DNA of 64,000 nt from Boletus sp. NGJ (Eukaryota > Basidiomycota > Agaricomycetes > Boletales > Boletaceae), in NCBI GenBank assembly GCA_019096195.1, contig JAGTXK010000050.1:682001-746000 (forward strand), written 5' to 3'. The notes beneath the pieces were generated by a model. It was given only the letters and a program-made list of their open reading frames with translations. It did no database searches and had not been told where the DNA came from. This document shows positions 34,762-46,210 of this stretch, one piece after another. Within the stretch, counting starts at the first letter, position 1. Each line of letters starts with the position of its first letter. The position numbers were made by a program, and so were the translations under genes.

Positions 34762-36697
34762 CTATGAGCTCGCATCGTCCGTCCCGCCAGGACTCCCATT
34801 CGACCTTGGCAGCGAAGGAACAGCAGCAGCTGCACGGGACGCAGCCGCACTCGCCCCCGCTCGATCCTTGGAACTCAACAAGCTCTGGAAAAAGTTTTGT
34901 AATACCTCATGTTGCGTCTGTCCCCCCGGCGAGCTCGACGACGCGCTCAAGGTCGGTGACGTTGTCCGACCAGTAGTCGACGCCCCTGCACCACCTACCG
35001 CAGACAACCCAGACGTAGGCCGCGCACCCCCTCTTGACAGACGTCGCGCAGCATCTCCGTTTACACTCGCATTCAACGCACTGCCGCTACCCAAACCGGT
35101 TTCCATATCCGCAAGTGCCTTCTCCACGGTCGGCAGGCTGAAGCTGCTACTCCCAAGGGGTCCGACGATACCGGCCGTTGCAGTCTCTGCGGGGTTGCGG
35201 AACGCGCCACGTGGATCTCGGTCCGGTTTTTTTGAGTTTTCGTCGTAATGCTTCGCAAGGAACGCTTGTTCCGCCATCGGGGCATTGAATGGGGGCAATG
35301 GTGGGGGCTTTAAAACGGAATTGAGGAACATGCGTTGATAGTCTGATACGGTGCTCACCTTCGCGCCTTGATCGGGCACCAACGTACGGTACATTCTCTT
35401 TGCTCCGCTCGCATCCTCCGTTTCTGATCCATCTGCAAGATCTGTGTCCCACGCCTCGCCCCAAACCCGAGCCTCGAATCCTTCCCGCAAAACGCCAATC
35501 TTTCCCCAGCTATCCCAACCCGCAGGAACGACGATGCGGTCACGGTCGAGCGTGTTCGGTCTGTGATGGAACAGAAACGGATTTCGTATCGGCGCAGGTG
35601 CCTCCGTTCCAGCGGCCACTCCAATAGACGGCGCCGGAGGCGTAAACAGGAGATGTAAGGTATACTGCCGAAGTACGTTGAGGGCACTTGGTTGAGGAGT
35701 CGTATAAAATAGTGCGGCACCATCTAGCCATCCGGGTTGGAATATCACGACGGAAACGAAAATAGACGACTCACATTTTAGACATATCGTACGGAGGACT
35801 TGCATAACGCCATCCGTCTGCTCTTCCCACTCACCTCCCTTACCTTTTACCATGGCTCCCATCCCTGATGCACCAGCACCGAGATCACTCCCTTCATCGA
35901 TCAAATCCGCCTTTGTGCACACGACGACGATCGGAACCCCAGCTGAATTGTGCGTGAGCGTTCCAGGACCCAACGGCAATACCGTATTCGAAGTCAAGTT
36001 CGACATGGTGGGTAACGAGTCGGCGGATGGTTCGGTGTAGTGTTGTAGATGTGCCTGTACTGCGCAACGTTCCAGATCCAAATTCTATAACCACCCGACA
36101 ACGATACGGTCGAAAGAGAAGACATACGTCGTTCGTGATTCTCCTCTCTCACAATCTCCACCTCTCGAGACTCGTCCCCCTTCGCCCACTGCTCCACCCA
36201 CTTGAGCCACGTCTGTAGATCCTCCATAAACGTCCACGGACGCGTCCAATCGAGCACGATCATGACGAGCGTATGTGGCAGCGCCGTCCTCGGGGGTAAG
36301 AAATGAGGCAACAAGGCCAGATAGGCACTCGCATCCGATGGCACCGTATACACGGACAACCGCGCCAACGTATCTACCGACAGAAACGCCCAGCTCGCCA
36401 CCGACGCATCAACAACCAAGTTCCCGACAAGACAGACGTACCTTCGTCTCCATCATCACGGACGTCAGCCCAGTCATATCCAAGTGCGAAATCGGTGCGC
36501 GATTCGTCATTGCTGTCGTCTGCGGCGACAGGTTTCTGGAGGAGTGCGGACGCGAGGACAGATTTACCTGAGGAGGGTGGGCCGAGGACGAGGACTTGTT
36601 TGGACGGTATCGAGCGCGTCGAGGACACCGAATCTAATATTGAGGACCACAAGTCCTGGGGAGGCGCTGCTGGCGTGGACGGTCGCGATTCTTCCAT
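34762..36697 (-). CDS. Cytoplasmic dynein light intermediate chain
   Basis: From ATG 36,697 the protein opens MEESRP and continues to DLWSSILDSVSSTRSIPS, then the P-loop VLVLGPPSSGKSVLASALL of the Ras-like fold. The middle holds HTLVMIVLDWTRPWTFMED then LQTWLKWVEQWA, the family's replacement for switch regions. VPIVVVCTKADLIDEGSD (G4-like TKAD) comes next, then K-YGAALFYTTPQ joined across an intron, and NTLDRDRIVVPAGWDSWGKI. The Ser/Ala/Gly-rich C-terminus contains VLQNFFQSLLSSK, matching the amphipathic helix by which dynein LIC binds activating adaptors. Stop TAG 34,762-34,764. The protein links the dynein heavy chain to cargo adaptors for minus-end transport (nuclei, endosomes) along hyphal microtubules. 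Three introns fit; acceptor choice near 36,060 is the least certain. Confidence 0.92.
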
Positions 36698-36871
36698 CGT
36701 CTCGCAAAGCACAAGCAAGAGATATTCGAAAAATAATATTATAATTATATATGCAGAATTGATTTATTGTAATGGAATAAACTTTGAAACTCCGAACGAG
36801 GTTCAGTTCTCGTCACATCGACAACGACGGCGACGCGGAATCTCGCCGAGGCGTATTTCCTGGACCCCATC
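36698..36871. promoter_or_regulatory. Bidirectional promoter region (dynein LIC / TIP41)
   Basis: 174 bp separate the divergent start codons. It contains an AT-rich TATAATTATATATGC stretch at about 36,740, which could serve as a TATA-like element in either direction. Confidence 0.45.
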
Positions 36872-37967
36872 ATGTCTGCAGCCGTCGCTGTCCCGCAGCA
36901 CACGCTCTCAGAGTCGACCCACGCGCGGACGATTGACATCTACGACTGGGTCATCACCGCCTCGACCAACGCCATCTCCAACGCGTCCGAGTGCGATGTC
37001 CTCCAATCTACGCTCGGTTTTCCGCTGCCAGAAATGACGTTTGGAAACAACTATTTGTCTCTCGCGCATCGGCCCTCGGGATGGACGTTGTTGCTCGACA
37101 CCAAGGGTGCGTTGTCGGCCGTCAAAGGCGGTGAACTCGAGGAGGGGGATGGGGGTGTTAAAGTCGGCTATGCGGATGCTTGGTTGAAGAGCCGGTAAGA
37201 GTACTGTCGTGTCGACGTGTACGTTGTCCTCTGAGTGCATTCTACCAGCACAGATCCTGGTACAAGCCTACCGCTCCCCACCACCGTCACGGCTAAACCA
37301 TACGACTGGACGTACACGACGACGTATCCTGGACATCACCCTCACCCTGACGGGTCATCCGAAATGTCGTCCGATTCAGAGATATGGACAGATGCCGATC
37401 CCGACAACCCTTCTCATACTATCCCACTCTCCGAACTCACCAGACCAGATCCGATCCTGTTCTACGCTGAAGTCCCACTGTTCGAAGACGAGCTGCACGA
37501 TAACGGATCGTCTCATTTTCTCGTCAGAATAGTCTGTCTGTTCCTGATATTGTCTTGGCGAGATAACTCATATCCTCATGAAGCGCGTCATGCCTACTTG
37601 TATCTTTATCCTGGCGCGATTCACGTTACGCGTGGACAATGTCCTCTTTCGAATACACGACACACGAATATTCCATTCCTTTGCGTCTAATTCGCCATTT
37701 GTCGTACGACAACTGAGTGGATGGGAGACATCATATGATCGGGTGAAACGCGTATGTCATACAAGTTTGCTCGTGGACATGTCTCACATAGGGATCCCCC
37801 AGCAACTGCCTAGACGGAACGACCTGACTCTTCTCACAGATGCCAATTTCGTTGCAAAGGTCCTTACGGAATTGCCGTCCGAAGCAAGTCAAGAAGTCGG
37901 TGCCAGCACGCGATGGAGGGGACTGAGAACCAAGGTCCAAGTAGCAAAGTTGGAGTCTAGAGATTAA
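36872..37967 (+). CDS. TIP41-like protein (TOR/PP2A pathway regulator)
   Basis: Four exons fit: 36,872-37,194; 37,249-37,531; 37,584-37,751; 37,803-37,967, giving 312 residues, normal for the family. Hallmarks in order: LPEMTFGNNYLSLAHRPSGW, VKVGYADAWLKSR, KPYDWTYTTTYPG, DPILFYAEVPLFEDELHDNG, RVMPTCIFILARFTLRVDNV with LFRIHDTRIFHSF, and LPRRNDLTLLTDANFV. In yeast Tip41 binds Tap42 and modulates type 2A phosphatases under TOR control; human TIPRL binds PP2A-family catalytic subunits. Acts in the cytoplasm. The third intron is 51 nt and in phase with no stop, so its retention would add 17 residues. Shares a promoter region with dynein LIC and ends 89 bp from the convergent GatB stop. Confidence 0.93.
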
Positions 37968-38056
37968 TCGATCTGTGCAACATGTACTCTTTGAGCAAAG
38001 TGTAAAATATAAATATATCATCGACGACGCACATAGCTGCATTCTGTCGAGTTGCC

Positions 38057-40195
38057 TCAGGACTTCCGGAGCAGATCTTCCAGCATCTGCTTTACATCGC
38101 CCGCTTTTACCCTCCCTCCACTCAGTTGCATAACTTTTCCCATTATCCGATTCATGACTTTCAGATTCCCACCTCTCACTTTTTGGACTTCTTCAGGAAG
38201 CGCCTTGATCGCCTCCAAACACCAATTTTTCAAGAGGGACCCGTCATCGTCGGATACCGCCAGCAGACCCAACTCTTTTGCCAGTGTCAGAGGGGACGTT
38301 GTCGAACGCGAAGTGACCATTTGACGTAACAAGGTCTTTCCAGATGTCCCTAGAGATGATGCATGAACAACGTTGGCATGACAATAACAAATGTAGGCAC
38401 CTGTGATCTTCCCGCATTGTACCATGTCAACCAATTCCCCCATCTGCTCCACCGAGACCGGATTGTCGCTAAACGTTTCTTTGCGAGCGGCAAGCTGACC
38501 AAGGAGCTCGTGTATCATCCTCACCCGATCTCAGAACACAAGACTGAATACGATGCTTGAATCCATGCTTACCAGTTCACGGCCGACTTCGCGGATCGTC
38601 CTTGCGCGAGGCGGTCAAAGTACTGGACAGCTCCTTTGGTAGGTTCACCGTCAAAGCGGACCTCTCGTCCAGCGTCTACAGCCATGAGTACCTCTGCCTC
38701 TTGTTCAGTCAAACCTATATTCATTAATCGCGCACGTGTCTCTCGAGGAAGCTCTGGCATAGACCTCCGAACACAATCGATGTACTCCTAGAAACCGGGC
38801 TTGAATGCACAACGAATGTAGAGGGAAAATATATACGTACGGGAGACAGGATGAGAGGTGGTAGATTGGGATCTGGCATGTATCTATAATCTGGAGAATC
38901 CTCTTTACTTCGCAACTTGAATGTCTCTGCCTTGGCCTCGTCGAACCCGCGCGTCTCTTGAGGGACGGTCTGACCGCTTTCGAGGAGGCTGATATGACGA
39001 AAGACTTCGGATGCTAATGGACCATGTAACAAAATCCGTGTCCAAACAGAGAACGAGGAGGGACGTACTGATGGCTACCATCATGAACTTGACACTATTG
39101 AGGTTCTTGATTTCGCAACGCGTCCCCCGGGGGTGTCCATGTTTATTCACAGACACGTTTACGTCACATCGGAGCGACCCCTAAGATGCACCGTCAGATG
39201 GGGGAGGATGTATGAGTGACGTACTCACGAGCTCCATGCTGCCGTCGCTAGCCCCTACAGCCCTGAGCATGGCTTGGAGAGTGCGAACATAATCGCTCGC
39301 CTCTTCTGGAGACCTTGAAACACAAAAAGAGCAACCCAGTTTACAAAAAGCCGGATATCGACTTGACTGCGAGACGAACCTCATCTCCGGTTCAGAAACG
39401 ATTTCCATCAGCCCCGAGCCTGCTCGGTTAAGGTCGACCTGAGTGATACGACGACGCGCGTCGAATATCGACTTGGCGGTATCCTGAAAATGAAGATGCC
39501 TGGTAAGCATTCATGTTGAACGCGTCGAGACGCGTTGCAGACCTGTTCCAGCTGTATCTGGGTAATTCCAACTCGGACGCCATCACGCGACAAGTCCAAA
39601 TAACCACCTTTCGCCAACGGTGCTACCCAAAATATGCATAGGCTCCCCGGATATATCTGTACGAGGCAAAGACGTGTCAAACTCACCATAACGCTGCGTG
39701 ATTTGATAGCCTGCGGGCAGATCAGAATAGAAGTAATGTTTCCTGTCGAATGCCGAGCGTGGCTGGACGTGTGAGTTCAGTGCAATGGCGGTGCGGACGG
39801 CGAGTTCGACACATTTTGGGTTCAATGTCTGTGTGTCTGCATAAGACGCGCCTGACAAGGGGACACAGAGTTTCAGGTTACTCACTGGAAGTGTCCCAGG
39901 CAACGCAGCGTCATAGAAGGTGACAAACGAGTTGGGTATTTCCCCAGGCTTGGATGTCAGCGCATCTGTATGTCGAATGAGGGGAAACGTTCGCGAGGTC
40001 ACCGGCATACTGACCAGAAAACAGTTTTCGGCGTGACTTGATCTGAGCATGGACCTCAATGCCCACGATGACCTCCCAACCAGGCCATCGCTTGTCCTCA
40101 CGTATTGCGCGTTCTCCATGTAGACCTCTAAAGCCGAGCGGTCTCCAGAATTGCTGCAGCTGTCGAGCCCGCCATGGACGCTGGCGGACAATCAT
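38057..40195 (-). CDS. gatB: Glutamyl-tRNA(Gln) amidotransferase subunit B, mitochondrial (GatB/PET112)
   Basis: Multi-exon minus-strand gene ending at TGA 38,057-38,059. The N-terminus is Arg-rich ([20 protein letters not shown]), typical of a mitochondrial presequence, followed by [20 protein letters not shown]. Then come [95 protein letters not shown] and the C-terminal YqeY-like helical domain ending MLEDLLRKS. GatB activates and amidates Glu-tRNA(Gln) in the mitochondrial GatCAB/GatFAB complex. I chose ATG 40,195 for its presequence. In-frame ATGs at 40,276 and 40,339 exist, but the upstream region overlaps a transposase remnant read on the other strand. Confidence 0.93.
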
Positions 40196-40339
40196 CAAGG
40201 AGTGTTTCCTTTCTTGGATGACAATACTGTCGCTTGCCACTGCGAGGACCGAGTGACTCGCGGTCGACTCTCTCATACTTAGCCTGTATAACCTGTACTC
40301 CTCGATAACCCATAACTCTCCCCATATCCAATTATCCAT

Positions 40340-40969
40340 AGCCTCGACATTGATCAGCTCGAAGCTATGCGAATTGCCGACATGGCATGTAACGAGGTGG
40401 ATACAACAACAATCCGAAACAGCCAGTGTAATGCCAACACACCTCCTGGCACAGACTCGTCGATCTCAACATCTCTCGTCCAACCATCTCTCTCTACCTC
40501 GTCCCCAATGCACACCACTGCTTCACGCGACTCGAACGTTCCCATTCAAGTTGTGCAAGCCGAGAATGCTGTCCGGGAGGCGTTGGATACATTGGAGGCT
40601 ATCGGGGCCCTCTAAGCCACAAACCGAATGGATTTGGAGGAGTTTCTGAACCCAGCCGCTGAGAGGGACAACCTCTTTGATGGAACCGACGAAGATATCT
40701 ATCAAGCTGTGATGGATAGCAAAGCGGCACGGGAGGTTAACAAGGGGAATAGCAACGACTCCGAGTCGGATGAGTCTGTCGAGCCGGGTCCCACACGCCG
40801 CGAAGCGCTCCAGGCGGTGTTGCTTCTGGAGAAATACATCGTGCACTTTAACGATCCGTTCATGTTCGAGTTAGGGTCGATGCTGAGGTCGTTCGGGCAG
40901 AGGGCACGGTTTCTAGAGAGCCAAGCCATGAAGGACACGAAAATTACCAGTTATTTTCCACCCAAGTAG
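40340..40969 (+). pseudogene. C-terminal remnant of a Tigger/pogo transposase
   Basis: The plus strand reads DIDQLEAMRIADMACNEVD and TTTIRN, as at the end of the DDE region in these elements. It continues through TDSSISTSLVQPSLSTSS and VVQAENAVREALDTLEAIG to a TAA. It then resumes at once in the same frame with the acidic tail NRMDLEEFLNPAAERD, DEDIYQAVMDSKAAREV, PTRREALQAVLLLEKYI and KDTKITSYFPPK, ending at 40,969. The HTH and catalytic parts are missing. Unlike the Tigger relics further left it keeps CpGs. It abuts the 5' end of GatB, whose upstream ATGs fall within or beside it. Confidence 0.82.
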
Positions 40970-41309
40970 CTTCGCATTCTGCATGAGTACTTAGTCCCCA
41001 ACTCCCAGAGGAGTTTTCTCGGCGAGAAACGTGCAAGTCAGTGCACTGAGTCCAAGGAAACCGGACCGCAGGAACGTCTTACCAGATCAGGAAAAGGTTA
41101 TTTGTCCGTGTTGTTTCCCATGAAAATTTGTGCTTCCAGCTGTAGTACCAAACTGCAAATGTCGACGACACTTAGAATGTGAGTTGTGGATTTTATTTGG
41201 AACATGTCGTCCAGGAGCCAAATGTTGCCAACGCTGCCACACTGGATATCGTTGCTACGGAGAACACCACGAGGCCCCTTCGGGGGCTGATGGTAGATTC
41301 TGGAGACTT
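40970..41309. other. No gene recognised
   Basis: CpG-containing sequence with a 63-codon plus ORF (41,130-41,321; CRRHLECELWILFGTCRPGA) that is cysteine-rich but matches nothing I know. Confidence 0.3.
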
Positions 41310-41357
41310 CATTGGATTTGACCCAGTGATCTGCAGATTACTGGGTCAAATCCAATG
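41310..41357. repeat. Near-perfect 48-nt palindrome
   Basis: CATTGGATTTGACCCAGT at 41,310-41,327 is followed 12 nt later by its exact reverse complement at 41,340-41,357. The spacer centre ATCTGCAGAT is itself palindromic, so the whole 48 nt is self-complementary except for one base pair. It could form a cruciform or a stable RNA hairpin. Confidence 0.95.
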
Positions 41358-41569
41358 ACGAACCCCTCACCATCATGTTTCCCGCTAAAATCGACCGAAA
41401 TGATCTATTTGCACGACTCGGACCTTGTTTTGACCTACCACGGAATAAAGGGGTGCGTCTGTCATCTTGTTGAACATGTGTGCTGTCTCATCTGACATTT
41501 GATCAATCATAGCTTGAGGTCACCGCTTTGAAAAAGGCCCGAGCACACTTTGAGATTTAGTGTTCTAAG

Positions 41570-41715
41570 GTCCGGTCCAGTCCGGTCCTGTGTCCATTTT
41601 TGGAAGGACTGGACCAGGACCGGTCCTTTTGGTGACCACAATGTGTTGGGACCGGACCAGGACTGATAAGGACCAGTCCTGTGCAATCCTAGCTAGAGAA
41701 AGGACTGGTCCCCAA
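41570..41715. repeat. Left subterminal GGTCC/GGACTGG repeats of the hAT element
   Basis: Within about 145 nt the motifs GGTCCGGTCC, GGACTGG, GGACCAGGAC and their complements recur around ten times, in both orientations. Confidence 0.8.
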
Positions 41716-42124
41716 ATGAAAAACTGCCCTCAAGTAGATGATTTATTCCTGCGAAACAGCAACAATATTAATGCAGTGTGCCCCAAACCACAGCTTACAA
41801 CGTGTATCATGCATGGAATGGAGTATATAAGTCTATCCACCATAGCTCAATGCCTGTATTGTAAAACTACTGTCTACCATATCCACCAAAAGTAGCCCAA
41901 CATCCGTGCGCCATCATACTCATAAGTCTTGTGTCATTTTCTTCCTGCCGTGCATCTGCCATCATTTGGCAATGTCAGAAACATGGAAATCAACCTGACA
42001 GAGAGTTCCCACTGCGAAGGTCCAAGAAAACACTGGTCAGCCAAGAAAAAACAGTACGCGCTCTTGACCGCCCAAGTCAAAAGCAGTGCTTCCCCACAAT
42101 GTGAAATCCAAGAAAAGAAAATAC

Positions 42125-45100
42125 ATGTCAAGCACGAGCGAGATGGAATCAACAGACAATGGAAGTGAGAGCTCCCTCGAGGCTGAGCAATCAGACAAGC
42201 ACCCCAATGCTCATTCAGCTTGTTCGAGGAAACAACGAAGAAAGGAGAAAAGACACAAATGCAAGAGTGTATTGTCAGTCAAGAAGCAGATAGACTTGAC
42301 CACAGAGCCGGAGATGGTCACGGACAGGGCTAGTAGCCCACCTGGGCATGAGTTTGAGATGGTTGACAGTGAGGTATGTAATTGCCCGCTGTAACATCAG
42401 TTAGCATGTCTAATATAGAAAAGGACAACCTTGAAGAAAGACATCACGCCTCTGAGGCGGTCATACATGTAGTCAAGAAAGACAGCACGAAGGACTTACT
42501 TACTACCTTCTCCGATACTACCAAAGTCACATTCGTGCGCGCAAATGATGAGACGGAAACTGAGACGGAAACCCTGACGGGTCGCTGGTGTACCATATGC
42601 AAGTGAGTACACACAAACTAATGCGTGCATGTTGTGAACTCACCGATGATCATTGAAAGGAATGATGAGAAACTCGTACAGAAACACAGTAGACGTAAAG
42701 CCTTCTTCACTGGCGGTAATTCCACGTGTCAATGACACATCCAAATCCACTATGAATTGTATAAGAAACGTTGTGCAGAAAAAGATATCCTCAAAAATCA
42801 CCTTGCTATACCGCCAAAAGTTTTGGAAGCCCAGAAAGCGAAGGGAAAGAGTGGCCAGCAAAGTATTTCTGGAATGTTGACAAAGAGGGTAGAGCGAACC
42901 TTCTCACAGACAGAGGTGTTGAAGGCTGTTGCAGAGTTTGTCGTTTGTGATGACCAGGTGGGTGAAAGGCGATGCGGTTCAGAATACGAGCTAACCATGA
43001 GGTGGATAGTCGCTTGCAGTTGTTGATAAGGCGTTGTTCAGGAATAGCCTTGTGGCGATGTGACCAAAGTCTACCAATGCCGACTTGCCATCAGGACACA
43101 ATGTCAAGACATTCATTCACAATGTGTTCGCAGCCTTTCTCAAGCAGCTCAAAGACGAGCTAGCGGTAAGTCAACCCAATCATCTTTTTCTCTCTCATTG
43201 ACTGGCTTTTGCGTAAGTTAAATGTTGCCGGTCATATCTCAACCACGATGGACCTTTGGTCAGTCGATCAGATGAAGGCTGCTTTCCTCGGCATTATAGC
43301 ACACTGGATCAATGGTACAATTGGGTCAAACTCAGAACCGTCGAAATGGACTCTATGCTCCGAAGTCATTGTGTTCCGTGGGATTGTTGGAGTGCACACT
43401 GGTGACAACATTGGCCACTACTTTGTAGGTCTTTGTGAGCGAGTTGGAATCATTTCAAAGGGGTCAAGCAAGGTGTGTGTACGAGCCCTTTTGATATTAT
43501 ATCGTTTCAACTCAACCATCTCACCCTAGCTACTTTGTATCACCGCCGACAATGCTAGTAACAATGATGCCATATGTGACAAAATCGAGCAAGTCCTCCA
43601 CCGACGCAACATATTTTCATTCGACCCCACATACCACCATCTACCGTGTCTCGCCCATGTTGTTAATCTATCTATTGTCGCCGTCATGTCTACTATAACA
43701 AGAATTTCAAGCGTGGAGACTACAGCTAGTATCTGGGAGTTCAATCCTGATCTCACTGGTAACCGCATTCTCGAAGACTCTCTGGATGCCATTGCTGCAG
43801 TCCGCACATTGGCTGTCAAGGTACGTTCTTATCCTTATTTTTCCTGCTTTTGCTGACTTCGAACGTCCTTATTGTACAGATACAATGTTCAACTCAACAG
43901 CTCAAGTACTTCGAGTCGCTTCAAGCCAAATATGGCATCATCCCGCCACTCAAGATCCCCCTCCATAGCAACGTGCATTGGGGCACAGCCGACACCATGT
44001 TGGCGCAGTCATACAGCCTTTGCCAACCCATCAACCTGTTCATCAAGTCCGCAGATGAACTATTTGGCCCAATCACAACAATTTGGCAGAACGGCCGTGT
44101 GGAGAAGCACATCCCGTGGACTGCCTTCTTACTCGGAGCTCGCGACTGGGAGATTATCAACGACACACACACAATCATTTCCAAAGCAAACAAGATTCAG
44201 CAATACTTTTTGTTCGAGCAACATACGACTCTTTGGCATGCGATCCCTGCGCTTGAGGGGCTACAGAGCGCATGGGAGTCGAAGAGAGCTGACACAAAGT
44301 ACAAACGGTATCATGGCACCATCGATAGTGGTCTTGCGAAGATTGGAAAATACTACATGAAGCTTGACGAGAAGCCAGTGTATATCTTAGCCCTTGGTAT
44401 GTTTATTTTACATGTATTCTAACGTTCACTAATGATCATTAGTCCTACACCCTTACTACAAATTACATTACATCGAAATGGCATGGGGAGAAGTAAATGA
44501 GCAAGAAGAAGAACGTGCAAAGGGAAATGCACATGCCAAAAACTGGTATGACGAAGCGCTGCAAGTCGTCGAGAATACCCTTCGAGAGTATTGGGAAGAA
44601 ACACAGGCTAAGATGCCATCCAAGCCCACTTCAGTGTCATCGCAGCCCAAACCCAACGCTACGCTAGAGTCCAAATTTGATCGTCATCGATGTGAGTTGG
44701 TTGAAAAGGCCCAGCAAGAGAATAATCAATCAATCAGATGGGCTGCCGAGCTACACCAATATCTCACAATTGTTGACAATGTCACAAAGGAGACAGACGT
44801 GGTCGAGTGGTGGGTGGTGAGTTTCTTGGTCCCTTTGCTATCACTAAGAACCACACAGTGACATACCCAACTCTTGCACATGTTGCCAAGGATATCTCTG
44901 CCATTCCTGCATCTTCAGTACCATGCAAACGATTGTTTTCAGCAGATGCAGAGATCGCGACTGACTGTCGTTCCCGCCTGGGATCAGAGAGATTTGAAGA
45001 ACTACAAATACTCAAGCATTCCTGGCACCATTCTATCTTTGATCGTGCACATGCCAACACATGCAATGTCGAAGAGGTTATATTGCAAGATTTCAAGGAG

Positions 45101-45163
45101 CTACATGATCTGGACGAGGAGGCAGGGGGTCATGATAAGGACATTGAGTTGGTTGATACTTAG
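42125..45163 (+). pseudogene. hAT transposase (BED zinc finger, RNase H-like core, dimerisation domain) with one in-frame stop
   Basis: Starts at about ATG 42,125 with a Lys/Ser-rich leader. A BED-type finger spans an intron: LTGRWCTICK then NDEKLVQK and CRQHIQIHYELYKKR (Cys2-His2). Further exons carry LNVAGHISTTMDLWSVDQMK, LCITADNASNNDAICDKIE and HHLPCLAHVVNLSIVAVM (the hAT C-x2-H block), then PLHSNVHWGTADTM and VLHPYYKLHYIEMAW. The C-terminal dimerisation domain reads YPTLAHVAKDISAIPASSVP followed by CKRLFSADAEIATDCRSRL, ending at TAG 45,161-45,163. About seven introns fit. One TGA at 43,061-43,063 (VAM-stop-PKSTNADLP) breaks an otherwise open coding sequence, so the copy is probably inactive but recent. 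Confidence 0.87.
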
Positions 45164-45184
45164 ACTATGCTATGTTGTGTATGT

Positions 45185-45355
45185 CATATGAGGACTGGTC
45201 TGGACTGGTCTGTATTGGTCCTCAAGTCTAATGAGAAATCATAGGACTGGGACCGCAATTTTTTGAAATGAGCAAGGACTGGGACTGTGGTCCGGTCCTA
45301 AATTGATCCGGTCCAGTCCAGTCCCTGGTCCTTGACTGGTCCTGGGACTGGACCT
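45185..45355. repeat. Right subterminal GGACTGG/CCGGTCC repeats of the hAT element
   Basis: GGACTGG, GGTCCGGTCC, GTCCAGTCC and CTGGTCC recur about a dozen times in 170 nt, mirroring the left end. Confidence 0.8.
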
Positions 45356-46210
45356 TCAAACACTACTCACTGAGGTCACGCCGCACATCATCGCATACAT
45401 CCATGTTATGGTAACTCCACATCCAGCATTGTGATTTCAATAACTAATGACCATTGGCAGCTATATTTTACCTTGAGCACTGCACCACGGTGGTGCACAA
45501 CGATTGGGCAGATGGATTTAGCAGAGATGGCCTGGTCGATCATCGAAATGTTTGATGACAAAGACGACTGGACCAAGGAGACCTTAGCGTGGTGGAATTT
45601 GTACGTCTTTCATTTATTGTCACTTGTAAATTCACTTGTTATTAGTCGGGCTTTCCCAAAGGGCTATGGAACTTGCAAGGACACGGATTCTGATGATGAT
45701 ATGGTGAAGATCCATGCTCAACGGGCTCACCTCTCGAAGAAGGCTGCACATCCCAGGCCATTAATACATGCTGCAGAGGCAAGTTTCCTTGGGACTCCAA
45801 GTCCATCGCCCAAGTCTCCAAGTGTTCCATTGCCCAAAGATCCACAGCACATGCCATCAGTGGCACCTGACTCAGAGGATTCAGTCAGCAGAGTGGCACC
45901 ACAACCCCATTCATCTAGTAGCACCACTCCGATGTCGAGCATCTTCAGCGCTACTGCTGATGCGATCGAGTCCAACTTATCTCCATGCATGTCAGACAAT
46001 GAAGCCAAATCCAGCTGCATGGCATACAAGACTGCCAGTGTCAATGCTCCAGTTCCATCCACCAGTGCTGCGGCAGCTGCGTCTGGGCTCCTGGCACCGG
46101 CTTCTATGTCTCACCCACCCAGTGGCCCCATTGAGCCAAAGAAGAAGGGTTGCACAGTCACTACCAAGAGACCTTGCCACCAGGGCAGCAAGAAGTCAAA
46201 TGGATTTTGA

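Larger units (their letters stand above)
41558..45365 (+). mobile_element. hAT-family DNA transposon
   Basis: The left end TAGTGTTCTAAGGTCCGG and the right end read in reverse, TAGTGTTTGAAGGTCCAG, form imperfect terminal inverted repeats. Inside each end, GGTCC/GGACTGG motifs recur many times, as is usual for hAT transposase-binding regions. One spliced transposase gene on the plus strand fills the middle. The expected 8-bp target duplication is not visible (TTGAGATT left, CTCACTGA right). CpG content is ordinary, unlike the flanking compartments. Confidence 0.88.
41358..46210 (+). pseudogene. Uncharacterised gene split by a hAT insertion (right-hand part 45,366-46,210)
   Basis: Left of the hAT element a plus-strand frame reads NDEPLTIMFPAKIDRND with LFARLGPCFDLPRNKG, and after a probable intron LEVTALKKARAHFEI. 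Right of it, TEVTPHIIAYIHVM leads, after an intron, into LYFTLSTAPRWCTTIGQMDL then AEMAWSIIEMFDDKDDW and TKETLAWWNL. A further intron (about 45,603-45,645) is followed by RAFPKGYGT and a Ser/Pro-rich tail to TGA 46,208-46,210. The ETLAWWN ending of the folded part resembles a family of uncharacterised Agaricomycete proteins (DUF6698-like) often found near transposons; this match is from memory and weak. Continuity across the hAT element is inferred from strand, order and the shared character of the two sides. Confidence 0.45.

Noticed and set aside
45642-46062. Minus-strand ORFs under the Ser/Pro-rich tail
   Set aside because: Shadows of a repetitive plus-strand coding tail; no domain.
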